Source: Aestuariivita sp.
Lineage (GTDB): Bacteria; Pseudomonadota; Alphaproteobacteria; Rhodobacterales; Rhodobacteraceae
NCBI GenBank assembly: GCA_026709985.1
Contig: JAPORY010000065.1
Span: forward strand, 45,064 to 109,063
Direction: 5' to 3'
Length of the DNA stretch: 64,000 nucleotides
Below the pieces are notes generated by a model. That model was given only the letters and a program-made list of their open reading frames with translations, was not told the DNA's origin and ran no database searches. The position numbers and the translations under genes are program-made. Below are positions 1 to 8,200 of the stretch, piece after piece. The stretch's first letter is position 1. Every line of letters begins with the position of its first letter.

Positions 1-417
1 TCGGTACCAAGTCACATTTGGCTAGGAGTTTCGGTCGAAAATGCCGCTCATACCAGTCGCATTGACCATCTGCAGGGAATTAACTCGCCGGCGAGGTTCA
101 TTTCGTTCGAACCCTTGCTTGGCCCCGTCGGCGCATTGGATCTGACAGGAATAGCGTGGGCGATAGTTGGCGGCGAGAGTGGGCCGCGGGCTCGCCCGAT
201 GCACTACGAATGGGTAACTGCGATCCGCGATCTATGCAAAACTGCCAAAACTGAGTTCTTCTTTAAGCAATGGGGCGGGGTGCGTCCGAAGTCGGGCGGG
301 CGTTTACTAGAGGGGATTGAGTGGAACGGATTTCCTTGGAGTGTTGTCCCTGACACTCTGCGCAAGAGGTCGAAAATGAGCAAAGACCACCAAATAGCGC
401 CAAAACCGGTGCTCTAG
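1..417 (+). CDS. DUF5131 (phage Gp37/Gp68-like) protein, C-terminal part
   Basis: The reading frame is open from the first base, so the start lies outside the window. About 138 residues are visible. The sequence matches the C-terminal half of the DUF5131/Gp37-Gp68 family, with WLGVSVEN, SPARFISFEPLLG, WAIVGGESGPRARPM and FFFKQWGG in the usual order. The family is common in phages and mobile elements and has distant radical-SAM-like Cys motifs in its N-terminal part, but its biochemical role is not firmly known. A second copy at 48827-49542 is broken by a frameshift and a nonsense codon; this copy is intact through both of those positions. It reads toward the minus-strand transfer operon and ends about 150 bp before the last gene of that operon. 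Confidence 0.85.
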   Translation, partial: SVPSHIWLGVSVENAAHTSRIDHLQGINSPARFISFEPLLGPVGALDLTGIAWAIVGGESGPRARPMHYEWVTAIRDLCKTAKTEFFFKQWGGVRPKSGGRLLEGIEWNGFPWSVVPDTLRKRSKMSKDHQIAPKPVL

Positions 418-536
418 CGTTGAGCTCGTTGCGAGTAGCAAGGGTATTTACCCACGAGCGACGCGAGAGAGCACTTCTCGCGCCCGGTTTTCCGCCGGCG
501 GGTTTTGCTTGTTTTTGCGCGGTCGGCGTCTAGCCG
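411..536. repeat. Direct repeat A, copy 1 (3' flank of DUF5131)
   Basis: This 126-bp stretch begins at the stop of the DUF5131 gene. It recurs at 49614-49738 with one substitution and a one-base length difference. It holds a GC-rich stem (CCCG...CGGG, about 483-502) followed by a T-rich stretch, which could serve as a terminator. The match continues the homology of the two DUF5131 copies, so both loci descend from one duplicated block. Confidence 0.8.
483..517 (+). terminator. Possible rho-independent terminator after DUF5131
   Basis: A short CCCG/CGGG stem encloses a GC-rich loop and is followed by GTTTTGCTTGTTTTT. The stem is short, so this is weak evidence. The same structure follows the second DUF5131 copy. 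Confidence 0.3.
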
Positions 537-567
537 CGCCACTGCTCACAAATCGGCAGTATTGCAA

Positions 568-813
568 TTAAGGCGAGGGTGGGACGGTGATGAAGCCGAA
601 GATCGCGAGGCCGACGCCCACGATCACGGCCATTGCCAAAATTAACCGCGTCTCACGCTTAGCTGCATCCTCACGATTAGTGGCCATATCAGTCCGGAGA
701 TCGGCCAATTTCGCATCAATCCGACTTTCCATTGCTTCATTCTCCGCTCTGATCGCCTTCATCTCGCCGCGCATCTCGGCAATGGCTAAGGCGTTGTCGT
801 GCTCTTCCGTCAT
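568..813 (-). CDS. Small coiled-coil protein with C-terminal membrane anchor (paralog 1)
   Basis: The gene encodes 81 residues. The first ~55 are charged and heptad-like (starting MTEEHDNALAIAEMRGEM), and one hydrophobic helix near the C-terminus (LILAMAVIVGVGLAIFGFI) is probably a membrane anchor. It resembles small tail-anchored coiled-coil proteins of phages and mobile elements, such as haemolysin XhlA-like proteins, but no function can be assigned. Two paralogs with the same MTEE-DNxLAIA start lie at 44745-45008 and 49759-50004. It is the last gene of the minus-strand transfer operon, 66 bp after the 320-codon gene, and that intergenic stretch is identical to the one before the 49759 copy. 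Confidence 0.65.
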   Translation of the reverse strand: MTEEHDNALAIAEMRGEMKAIRAENEAMESRIDAKLADLRTDMATNREDAAKRETRLILAMAVIVGVGLAIFGFITVPPSP

Positions 814-1047
814 AGTTAAATCCTACTTATCCTTTATAGCCCTCAGGACTTTAGGTCAAGCTACTATCAATATTTTGCTTTAATTCAGCAAGTCCTGAAA
901 CATCGACGGCGATACCTTCACCGGCGATTCAGCCAGAAATCCCTCCAGTTCCTCTTCAATCAGTCTCGCAATCGAAGGATCGTCGTCCTTGCGTGCCAAT
1001 AGCCAAGTGCCGAGCAGAATTTGTCGATGATTCCGTGCCCGCGCGTC
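801..1047. repeat. Direct repeat B, copy 1 (near-identical 247-bp patch)
   Basis: The interval matches 49992-50238 at a constant offset of 49191 bp with a single mismatch at 1024. It covers the first codons of the small coiled-coil gene, its upstream region and the 3' end of the TraD-like gene. Flanking sequence of the two loci is clearly more diverged, including the rest of the same coding genes. Confidence 0.9.
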
Positions 1048-1803
1048 ATCAGGAGCCGTATCTTGGTTCTTATCGCTCACGCCGCCGTCGTGCGGATCGG
1101 CGAGAAACCCCGCCAAGGCGGCGATGTTCCTCTCGGCAATATGTGGCCTGGGATGCTCGGATAAGTAGTCCTTGATGTCGCTCGCGACAGCCTGATGAAG
1201 ATCGGGTTTGTACCGGCACTGCGCAACGACAAAGCCGCCCAACAGCACTTTCCTACGGACGTCATTGCCCCGTGATCGGGCGGCGCGGCGGTTACGCTTC
1301 TGCTTCAGTTGTGACCACGTCGACGCTGGATAAGGTTCGAAAGCGAGGACCGCCGTAAGCCCGGTGATAATATCTCGCGTCGGGATATGGACTTTGAGCC
1401 AACCCGCTTTTTCGACTAGCTTCATGAACCGGGTCTCTGATTTTTGCAACGCTTGGGTAATTCTGCCGTCATTCGACGGCGACACATTGGCATCGCTCGG
1501 CCAATCAGTAGCGGGGGAATCGCTACTCCGCGAAGCCATAAACGCGGTGATGGTCGTAAACTCACTATGGTGGTTTTTCAGTTGGTTAGAGAGTCTGGCC
1601 AACCGTGAGGGTGATCGGTCTCTTGCGGCAACGATTGACCGCATTCCGACCAGCATATCGGCCTTCAATACCCGCCGCTCGAACCATCGGGCTTTGTGCG
1701 CCGCAGTAAGAATACGGCGGCGCTCCTTCCAATATATTCGGCACAGTTCGTCCTCCAGTTCCAGTTGGAGGTGGAGCACTGCCATTGGGTACTTATCCGT
1801 CAT
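880..1803 (-). CDS. TraD/MobC-like relaxosome accessory protein (tentative), copy 1
   Basis: The product has about 307 residues. Two stretches resemble the LGG/LGT motif of TraD/MobC-type mobilisation proteins: VLLGGFVVAQCRYKPDLH and, near the C-terminus, ILLGTWLLARKDDDPS. A WFERRVLKADML/WLKVHIPTRDII pair suggests a second internal duplication. By analogy such proteins assist the relaxase at oriT; this is inference. I chose the ATG at 1803 because GGGAG precedes it and it overlaps the traF stop at 1793; a longer TTG start at 1842 is possible. A diverged paralog lies at 50071-51012, but the last ~45 residues are identical at DNA level (repeat B). Confidence 0.55.
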   Translation of the reverse strand: MTDKYPMAVLHLQLELEDELCRIYWKERRRILTAAHKARWFERRVLKADMLVGMRSIVAARDRSPSRLARLSNQLKNHHSEFTTITAFMASRSSDSPATDWPSDANVSPSNDGRITQALQKSETRFMKLVEKAGWLKVHIPTRDIITGLTAVLAFEPYPASTWSQLKQKRNRRAARSRGNDVRRKVLLGGFVVAQCRYKPDLHQAVASDIKDYLSEHPRPHIAERNIAALAGFLADPHDGGVSDKNQDTAPDDARARNHRQILLGTWLLARKDDDPSIARLIEEELEGFLAESPVKVSPSMFQDLLN

Positions 1804-2257
1804 GCTGCGCTCCCGTCGAGTATGCCACCGCAATTGGATCAATAACGATGAGCGGGCGCCACCACCCTTGAATGCGGGACATGGCGATTGGCCCTAGCAA
1901 CCGACTATCAAGCGACCACTCGGAATTGCCGCGGACGATTAGTTTGCCGCTGGGGAGTATCTTCTCAATGCGTTTGAGAATGCGTGTCGCTGTCGGTTGT
2001 TCGGGACGGCAATAGTTATCGTAGAGCACCAGCTCGCGATGATGCGTGTCGAGACAAAAACTCACATACGAAGCCGCTTCGGGGTTGCTACGCAAGTACA
2101 CCCCGCGAGGCACCGAGGGGGTGGCATTGCCGATGATCCAGCCATGGCCAACGGCGGTGGTGACCGCAAGCGTTGCCGCCGCTAATAGGGCCGTCGCGAT
2201 CACCAACCCCATTGGGATTCTAACGTGGCGGGTGAGAGTGAAATACAAATTGTCCAT
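1793..2257 (-). CDS. traF: TraF-type S26 signal peptidase, copy 1
   Basis: The 154-residue protein has an N-terminal membrane helix (about 14-36) and then the S26C motif NATPSVPRGVYL, whose Ser48 is the expected nucleophile. The Lys of ILKRI (Lys95) is the expected general base, and RGNSEWSLDSRLLGPI matches the conserved substrate-pocket box. IncP TraF matures and cyclises the TrbC pilin in the periplasm, and a trbC gene is present at 23.1 kb, so this is the likely role. It sits between the 146-residue unknown gene and the TraD-like gene, overlapping the latter. A second copy at 50978-51451 keeps both catalytic residues at the same positions. Confidence 0.85.
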   Translation of the reverse strand: MDNLYFTLTRHVRIPMGLVIATALLAAATLAVTTAVGHGWIIGNATPSVPRGVYLRSNPEAASYVSFCLDTHHRELVLYDNYCRPEQPTATRILKRIEKILPSGKLIVRGNSEWSLDSRLLGPIAMSRIQGWWRPLIVIDPIAVAYSTGAQHDG

Positions 2258-2287
2258 TCGGTTGCGAGTTACTTTGTAAGCCTGCTA

Positions 2288-2728
2288 CTACTCGGGAGGA
2301 CTTCCGGTCGGCGCCCCCCGCAGTGTTCGCCGCAGGGCGTGTAAGCGCCAGCGCCAACGCGAGTAACGCCATTGCAGGCGGTGCCAGGCTAAGGTTTCTA
2401 AGCGGGTTCGTGGGTGGGCTAATAACCATAGCCACGCCTCGCACACTCGGCGGGGGAGGCCTCTGGCTTGTGGATTCCCGGTTGCTAACGGCTCATTACT
2501 CCAAGGCGCAATGTTCTGCGGCCACTGATCGGGGCTCGCGATACGCAGTTTGTGCCGTATCTTCGTGACCAGCAGGTTCTCTCGCGGGCCAAATTGCAAC
2601 GCTGCGGAAGGGAGGTCGGTGAGTTCCTCCCACAGTATGAATACGGCGTCGTCAGGGTGCCGATCCTTCGCCTCGCGGTGCCGCGTCTTTTTTTGCCAGA
2701 TGCTTTTGAGATGTTCGACATTCATCAT
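2288..2728 (-). CDS. Hypothetical protein of transfer module, copy 1
   Basis: I do not recognise the family. The product has 146 residues, is rich in Trp, Arg and His, and ends in a basic segment (WRWRLHALRRTLRGAPTGS). A homolog of the same type lies at 51458-51925, also between ArdC and traF sequences, and shares the WPQN-APWSNE and RWRLHALRRTLRG-PTGSP blocks. Conservation of the gene in both module copies shows it is a real component. The basic C-terminus could bind nucleic acid, but that is only a guess. Confidence 0.6.
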   Translation of the reverse strand: MMNVEHLKSIWQKKTRHREAKDRHPDDAVFILWEELTDLPSAALQFGPRENLLVTKIRHKLRIASPDQWPQNIAPWSNEPLATGNPQARGLPRRVCEAWLWLLAHPRTRLETLAWHRLQWRYSRWRWRLHALRRTLRGAPTGSPPE

Positions 2729-2773
2729 GAACCTATGAGGCTACCGTCGCCAGTCACACTGGTGCAGAGTGTA

Positions 2774-4771
2774 TCAATAAAACTCGAAGGTTAATTGTCC
2801 CTTTTCTTGCTGGCGGGCAGGATGCAACATTTCCTCCAGTTTCTTCGCGGCGGCATACCAAGCGGCGGTGCTCTTGCCCGCGCCAGCGGCTTCGGTGATG
2901 TTCTTTAGGCCTGGTGCCAGCGCACTGCCGTTGACCGTGGCGGGCGTACTGCTGGTCGCCATGTCGGTGATCTCTTTGTGCGTAAAGGCGCTGAATACCC
3001 TCGTGAGCATCTCCTCGGCGGCGGTCTTTGCCGGCGGCTCCTTAATATAAGGCAGCGTCGACATAAGCGTGTCCCGTTCGGCTTGGAGTTTATCGGCGGG
3101 GGTGAGATCACCGCTCTTGAACACCTCGGTGAGGGCAGGGGCGATTGTCGGACCAACCAGACTGCGGGTCTTTTCAAAGACAATGACTTTCGCAGCTAAC
3201 CGTTCCGTTGGTGTCGGCTCGGCGCACTTTTCAAGTGCGTGCTCTACGACTTCGTCGACAGAGTTATCGTACCAAACTCTCACCGAATGATGCGAAAATT
3301 GCAACGGATGGCCCTCGCGCCGTCCGGAAACCGCCGCCACAAATATATCCTTCTTGAGTGTCTGGAATCGCTCCCCTCGCGGGTCTTTCTCAACGGCGTT
3401 TTTTGCCACAATTAGTTTCGCATTGAAGGTAGCGCGATAGGTCGCCAGCTGCTGCGCCGTGCTGTCGACGTTCGGCATATTGCCTTCCGCTCTCTCCGCC
3501 GTATGCGCTAGCATCGCGAGATCGCCGATTAACGTATCCTGACCATGCACGGCGTTACTAGCGCCGATCCGTTGCGATATCGCCACAGCGGCGGACAGCG
3601 CAAAGCTTCTATACCTTTCATCGTTAAATGGTGCTAAGGGTAGTGCGGGGGCCTTACCTTCTTTCGTTTTTGCCACCGGCTTCTCTTTGGTCTTTTCCTC
3701 TTCGGGAGACTTGACCTCTGCACCTCTTGGCTCGGTTACCTTGGCTTCCGCCTTCTCGTTTGTGGCTTCCTTACTCTCGTTTTCTTCCACCGCCTTGATG
3801 GCGGCTTTGGATCGGGCCGCCTTCGGCAGTGTACCGACCAGCGCGTTCTCCGCTGCAATTTCGCGGGCTAGTTCCGGCGCGTAAGCAATAACGTGGTTTG
3901 CCGCCTGATTTGCCGCTGCCGCTGTCCGCCCAATAATGTTTTTGTCCTTCTTTGCCTCCTTTCGATAATTGGCGATGTAAGCGGCGGATTGTTCGTAGTC
4001 GGGCTGCAACCCGAGTTGGAAACAAAGCATACAATTGCCGAACTCAGCGATCATTTCCTCTTCGGCATACTTTTTCATGTTTTGGCTAAATTCTCGGTTG
4101 CATCTTTCGGGATGCCCCGTCCAATGGATCATCTCGTGCGATAATGTGGCGTAGTATTTGCCGGCGTCGAGAAAGCGCTCGACTTCAGGCATGAAAATTT
4201 TGTCGAGTGGGGGCGAGTATGCTGCACCCCTCAAATTATCGACTTCGATTTTGGCATCGGTGGCAGCAAAGAATTGCTCCAATTTCGGGTCTTTCTCCGT
4301 CCCTAACTCTCGGGCCCAGTTCGGGACGGAATAGAAGTGCGAAGGGAGGCCGTCGATCTGGTGGACATTAAACACATTAGACCATCGGGCTACGTAACCC
4401 GTTTTCTCAGTCTTCTTGTCCTCGGTTTTCGTGTTTTCCGCTTTGGTAGTTGCCGCTTCCGCTTGGATAGTTTTGTAATAGCGAATCTTCGAGGCTCTTT
4501 CGCCGTTTCGCACCTTGCCGCCATATTCTCGGGCTTGAGGAAATGTCATCCAATATGGGTATTCGTAGCCTTTTTCATGAGCGACTGTTATGAGGGCGAG
4601 AACATTAAGGCCTTGGTAAGGAACGCCGTTGTGTCGAAGCGGCATGCCTTTAACCTGGCTCTTGTCTGACCACGGCATTTGCCAGGGTGGGAGGTCATTC
4701 TCGAGGGCCTCGCTAACCCGTTCGACAATTTGGTCGTACGGTTCTAATGCAAGCGATTTCTGAAATGCCAT
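2774..4771 (-). CDS. ardC: ArdC-like antirestriction protein with C-terminal extension
   Basis: The N-terminal ~125 residues match the ArdC/DUF1738 ssDNA-binding domain (LPPWQMPW, GMPLRHNGVPYQGLNVL, YPYWMTFPQA). The following domain is a zinc metallopeptidase-like fold with the HExxH motif in SHEMIHWTG (near residue 214). ArdC proteins bind ssDNA and protect incoming plasmid DNA from restriction. A low-complexity Lys/Glu linker (about 330-390) leads to a C-terminal ~275-residue domain that I do not recognise; it is also found alone at 51930-52874. The ATG at 4771 is preferred because GAGGTG lies 5 bases upstream; a GTG at 4783 is also open. The gene follows the 139-residue gene by 8 bp. Confidence 0.85.
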   Translation of the reverse strand: MAFQKSLALEPYDQIVERVSEALENDLPPWQMPWSDKSQVKGMPLRHNGVPYQGLNVLALITVAHEKGYEYPYWMTFPQAREYGGKVRNGERASKIRYYKTIQAEAATTKAENTKTEDKKTEKTGYVARWSNVFNVHQIDGLPSHFYSVPNWARELGTEKDPKLEQFFAATDAKIEVDNLRGAAYSPPLDKIFMPEVERFLDAGKYYATLSHEMIHWTGHPERCNREFSQNMKKYAEEEMIAEFGNCMLCFQLGLQPDYEQSAAYIANYRKEAKKDKNIIGRTAAAANQAANHVIAYAPELAREIAAENALVGTLPKAARSKAAIKAVEENESKEATNEKAEAKVTEPRGAEVKSPEEEKTKEKPVAKTKEGKAPALPLAPFNDERYRSFALSAAVAISQRIGASNAVHGQDTLIGDLAMLAHTAERAEGNMPNVDSTAQQLATYRATFNAKLIVAKNAVEKDPRGERFQTLKKDIFVAAVSGRREGHPLQFSHHSVRVWYDNSVDEVVEHALEKCAEPTPTERLAAKVIVFEKTRSLVGPTIAPALTEVFKSGDLTPADKLQAERDTLMSTLPYIKEPPAKTAAEEMLTRVFSAFTHKEITDMATSSTPATVNGSALAPGLKNITEAAGAGKSTAAWYAAAKKLEEMLHPARQQEKGQLTFEFY

Positions 4772-4779
4772 GTTGCACC

Positions 4780-5196
4780 TCACTGATGGTGCAAGAGGCG
4801 GTCGCGGTTAATAAACGCGATCGGCAGTTCGGGATCGGGACAATCCTCCCATCGGCGAAGGATATCGGGGTTCTTGAGTTCATCTTCGGATAATCCGAAT
4901 GCCCAATCGCGACCGTTGAAGATAATCGCGCTACCATCTTCGAATTCATAGCGCACAACATCCATTGGCTCGGGGGTGTCCCGACAGTCCTTGATGATGA
5001 TCCCAAAACTGTTTTCAGTGGTGATTTTGGCCGCGTTGAGGTTACCGTGCTCATCAACGAGTTCGGCGACTTCTTCCTCGGTGCCGTAGACCAAACGCGC
5101 CTCACCGTCGGCCCAAAACAGGTCATCGGTCTGATATCGATGGGGCTCGCCCTCTCTGAAGCCTTCGTATTCGGCGAATTTCTCTGCTATCGTCAT
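4780..5196 (-). CDS. Hypothetical acidic protein
   Basis: The product has about 138 residues, is strongly acidic and contains no membrane segment. It has several acidic aromatic blocks (YQTDDLFWADGEARLVYG, RYEFEDGSAIIFNGRDWAFG, RRWEDCPDPELP). I do not recognise the family. The ATG at 5196 follows GGAGAC with good spacing. It lies between the coupling protein and ardC, the position where small acidic DNA-mimic or antirestriction proteins are often found on conjugative elements, but there is no direct evidence for that role. No counterpart remains in the second module copy. Confidence 0.6.
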   Translation of the reverse strand: MTIAEKFAEYEGFREGEPHRYQTDDLFWADGEARLVYGTEEEVAELVDEHGNLNAAKITTENSFGIIIKDCRDTPEPMDVVRYEFEDGSAIIFNGRDWAFGLSEDELKNPDILRRWEDCPDPELPIAFINRDRLLHHQ

Positions 5197-5267
5197 CACT
5201 ACGTCTCCTTTTGTTTGCGTGGTCTTTAACTACATTGCCAGTCGGCTTTATCCGGCTGCCGGTATTT

Positions 5268-8200
5268 CTAAACTGGTAAGTCCCTCGGACTGGGCGCCGC
5301 CGCGAGGGCTATGGCGTCGCGCACCGCTTCCGTGCCGCCGCGTTCAAGGGTGTCGGCCAGATCTTGCTTAATGCCCTCTGGGGCGCGAGCGATCTGTAGG
5401 TCAACACCCGCTTGCAAATGGGTTGCTACCGCGGCCCGAAATGCATGATCAGCGCGACTGTTTTCGGCGTCATTGTCAGGTGCCAAAATCACGGCTCGAT
5501 CTTTCGGTAACGTCAGGGTTTTGAAGCCACCAACGCCGAGTACCGCCCACACGTCCGCATTGGTTGCGTGCCAAACCGCAAGTCCCGTTTCGGGGCCTTC
5601 GGTGACGATTAACGGCGCGGTTTTGTCGGGCGTCACGGCGGGAAAATGAATGGCGGCACCGGTCGACGGTCCAAAGTTACATTTCGGATTCGAAAGGGAC
5701 GGTTTTTTCCCAGAACGGGTTAAACATACCCGTTGCCCGCCGATGATTTTGTTGGTGCGGTTGCGGGAAAACACCAGTAGCGCCCCGAACTTGGCGCGGG
5801 CGATGTATTGTTGCAACTGCTCGGGTAGTTTGTTTGCGAGCGGCCCGACCCAATACACACTAGCCGCTGGCCAACTCGTAATGGCGCGGGCGCGGAGATA
5901 CGTTTCGGCAGGCGTCCCTTCAATGGGCTTAACGCGGTCCTGTAGCCAATCAATCAGATTTTCATAGTCTTGCGCTTTAGCAGCGTCCTGTTCGGCCCTC
6001 GCCGCTTTCGCAGCCGCCGATTTCTGGGGTGATACACTGTTGGGATCGTGCTGATAATCCTGCGGATTGAGACCCAGCCACTTGCAGACTTCCTGCAGGA
6101 CTTCGTGGAAGTTTTGCTTGGCCGCATGGTTCTGCCACCTGCGGCCGCAATGGACGATGGCAAACAAGTCAAACAAATTGCCGCCAATACCACTCTTATG
6201 ATCGTGCCACACACATTCTTCGGCGCTAGTCGCCTTCATTGATCCGCCGTTACCTTTGCCAGCCCGGTAGTCTTGCGGATTCTGCATTTTATACGGCTCA
6301 TCGAAGGCCGCCATGAAGAGCTCTTGATGACGCTGGAATAATTCCGCCCGCAGCCGATCCACATCAAGATACCAGCGTTTCTCACTTCTCCGCGGGCGTG
6401 GGGCTTTTCGTTTCTTCCCCATTTCGGCGGCGGTTAGCTCATCATTAATGCCGGCCGCGGCTATGGGATTGTCGCTACTTGTATTTGCTGCTGATTGCGC
6501 TGCCGCTGGCGTTTCTTGCTCTTCTCGCTCCGGCGGCGGCTCGGCGATCTCCGCGTCACTCTGCTGGGGATCAGTAACGGTGTCGCATCCGGCAGCCAAG
6601 ATTTCGGCGACGGCCTCGTCAAATGTATTGCCGATTTGTTCGCGATGTTCGGCGAGGTATGCCGCTAGCAACTCGTCGTCGGTGTGATACTCCGCGGCGA
6701 GCAATTCCTCGAGCAAATTATCGTTCATATAGCGGACGAGAGTACGCATAGGCATTTGTGAGAGTAATGCCTGTGCGGTGCGGCGATCAGGGGTAACCAC
6801 ATAAGGGCTGTCAGACGGTACGGGAACTTTGGTGCGAGCTTCGGATTTGGTGTTTGTTTTCTTGCGGCGGTTTCGATTTTCTTGGAGAGCATTAGTCACC
6901 TGAGGCGTAACCGGATCGTCGCTCTCCTGCTGCGGGGCGACTACCGTCGTTTCCTTATCTGCTGGCGCGGCTACTGCGGCTTCCGTCTTCTCTGGCGCAG
7001 CTTCCTTGCTATCGCTCGGTATCTCCTCGATGGCAGTGGTTTTATTTTCGCGGTGGTCTTGCTCCACCGCTGCCTGCATTCTTGAACTTTGGTCGGCAGA
7101 CGCTCGTTGTTCCGCCGCCGCCTCTTGCTGTGCTTGCTGCCGCAATCCTTCGATCACGCTCCGCCGCCGCTTGGTGGCCGCTAGCTGGTCGGTCACCTCC
7201 TCTGGCCGCTTAACTCTCCTTTCCATTTCCTTGCGAGTAAAATAGAGGGCTTTTGTTGCCAAAATCGGGCGGGTACGGCGGGTAAAAATAAGCGATCCAT
7301 GCGCCGGCAGGCGGCCAAGAGCCGCGGCGGACATGAGCGGTACTTCCCGTAGCTGCTCCGAGGCACTGGTGCCAACCGAGCCGCCAGTTAGCGACATAGC
7401 GGGGCCTGACGACGACTTCCCGCGAGTATGGGTTTGGATCGTGCGGCGGCCAAGCATGGTAACCAAATCCTGCGCCGTTTTAGCGGCGCCCACCGCGCCA
7501 ACGACGCGAGCCTCACAGCTATCTAACCAAGCATCGGCGCCAGCTTCGCCGCCCCATGCCTGCTTCAACTGACCGAGTGATTGATAGATCAACATGAGGT
7601 GCATGCCGATTGAGCGACCCGCGTCGCGCACATTGGTTAAAGCGTCCATGCCGCCTAACACCCGCGCCTCATCCATGATGAACAGCCGTCGCGCCTGCGG
7701 GCGATCAGGTTGTTCGAGGAGTTCTGCCGCGACATACATGGCTCCGATCAACAGCCGCGGGAATGACGAAAAATCCTTCGCGGCCAGCGTCGGCAGATTG
7801 ATAAAAATATCGGTCTTGGCATCCAGCGCCGCCATATGCTCGGCGGGGCTGTCATCGGAGTTTCCGTAACACGCAATGTCCGGAAAACGGGCGAAGGCGA
7901 GTTTATTCGTGATGCTTTTCACGACCCCGGGAAAAGTGCGCTCGTCTAACCCCGCCAACCCCGCCATCTCTTGTTTGATGAGAGATAGATCCACCGCGTT
8001 AGCAATTGCTGCGGCAGCCTTCACGACATCCTCGCGCGAGCGGTTGAGGGTTTTGGAAATCTCCGCCGCGACATTTTGGACGCCGTCCTGAATATAATAG
8101 GCCATGAGCGCCGAAAACAGCGCACAGGACATGTCATGGAAGTACTCGCTGATATCCGAGCCGCTGTGCGCCAACGGCATCAAGGTTTTCGCCATAGTCA

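Noticed and set aside
1364..1897. Rightward 177-codon open frame
   Set aside because: It is antisense to the TraD-like gene and has no paralog at the second locus, unlike the minus-strand gene.
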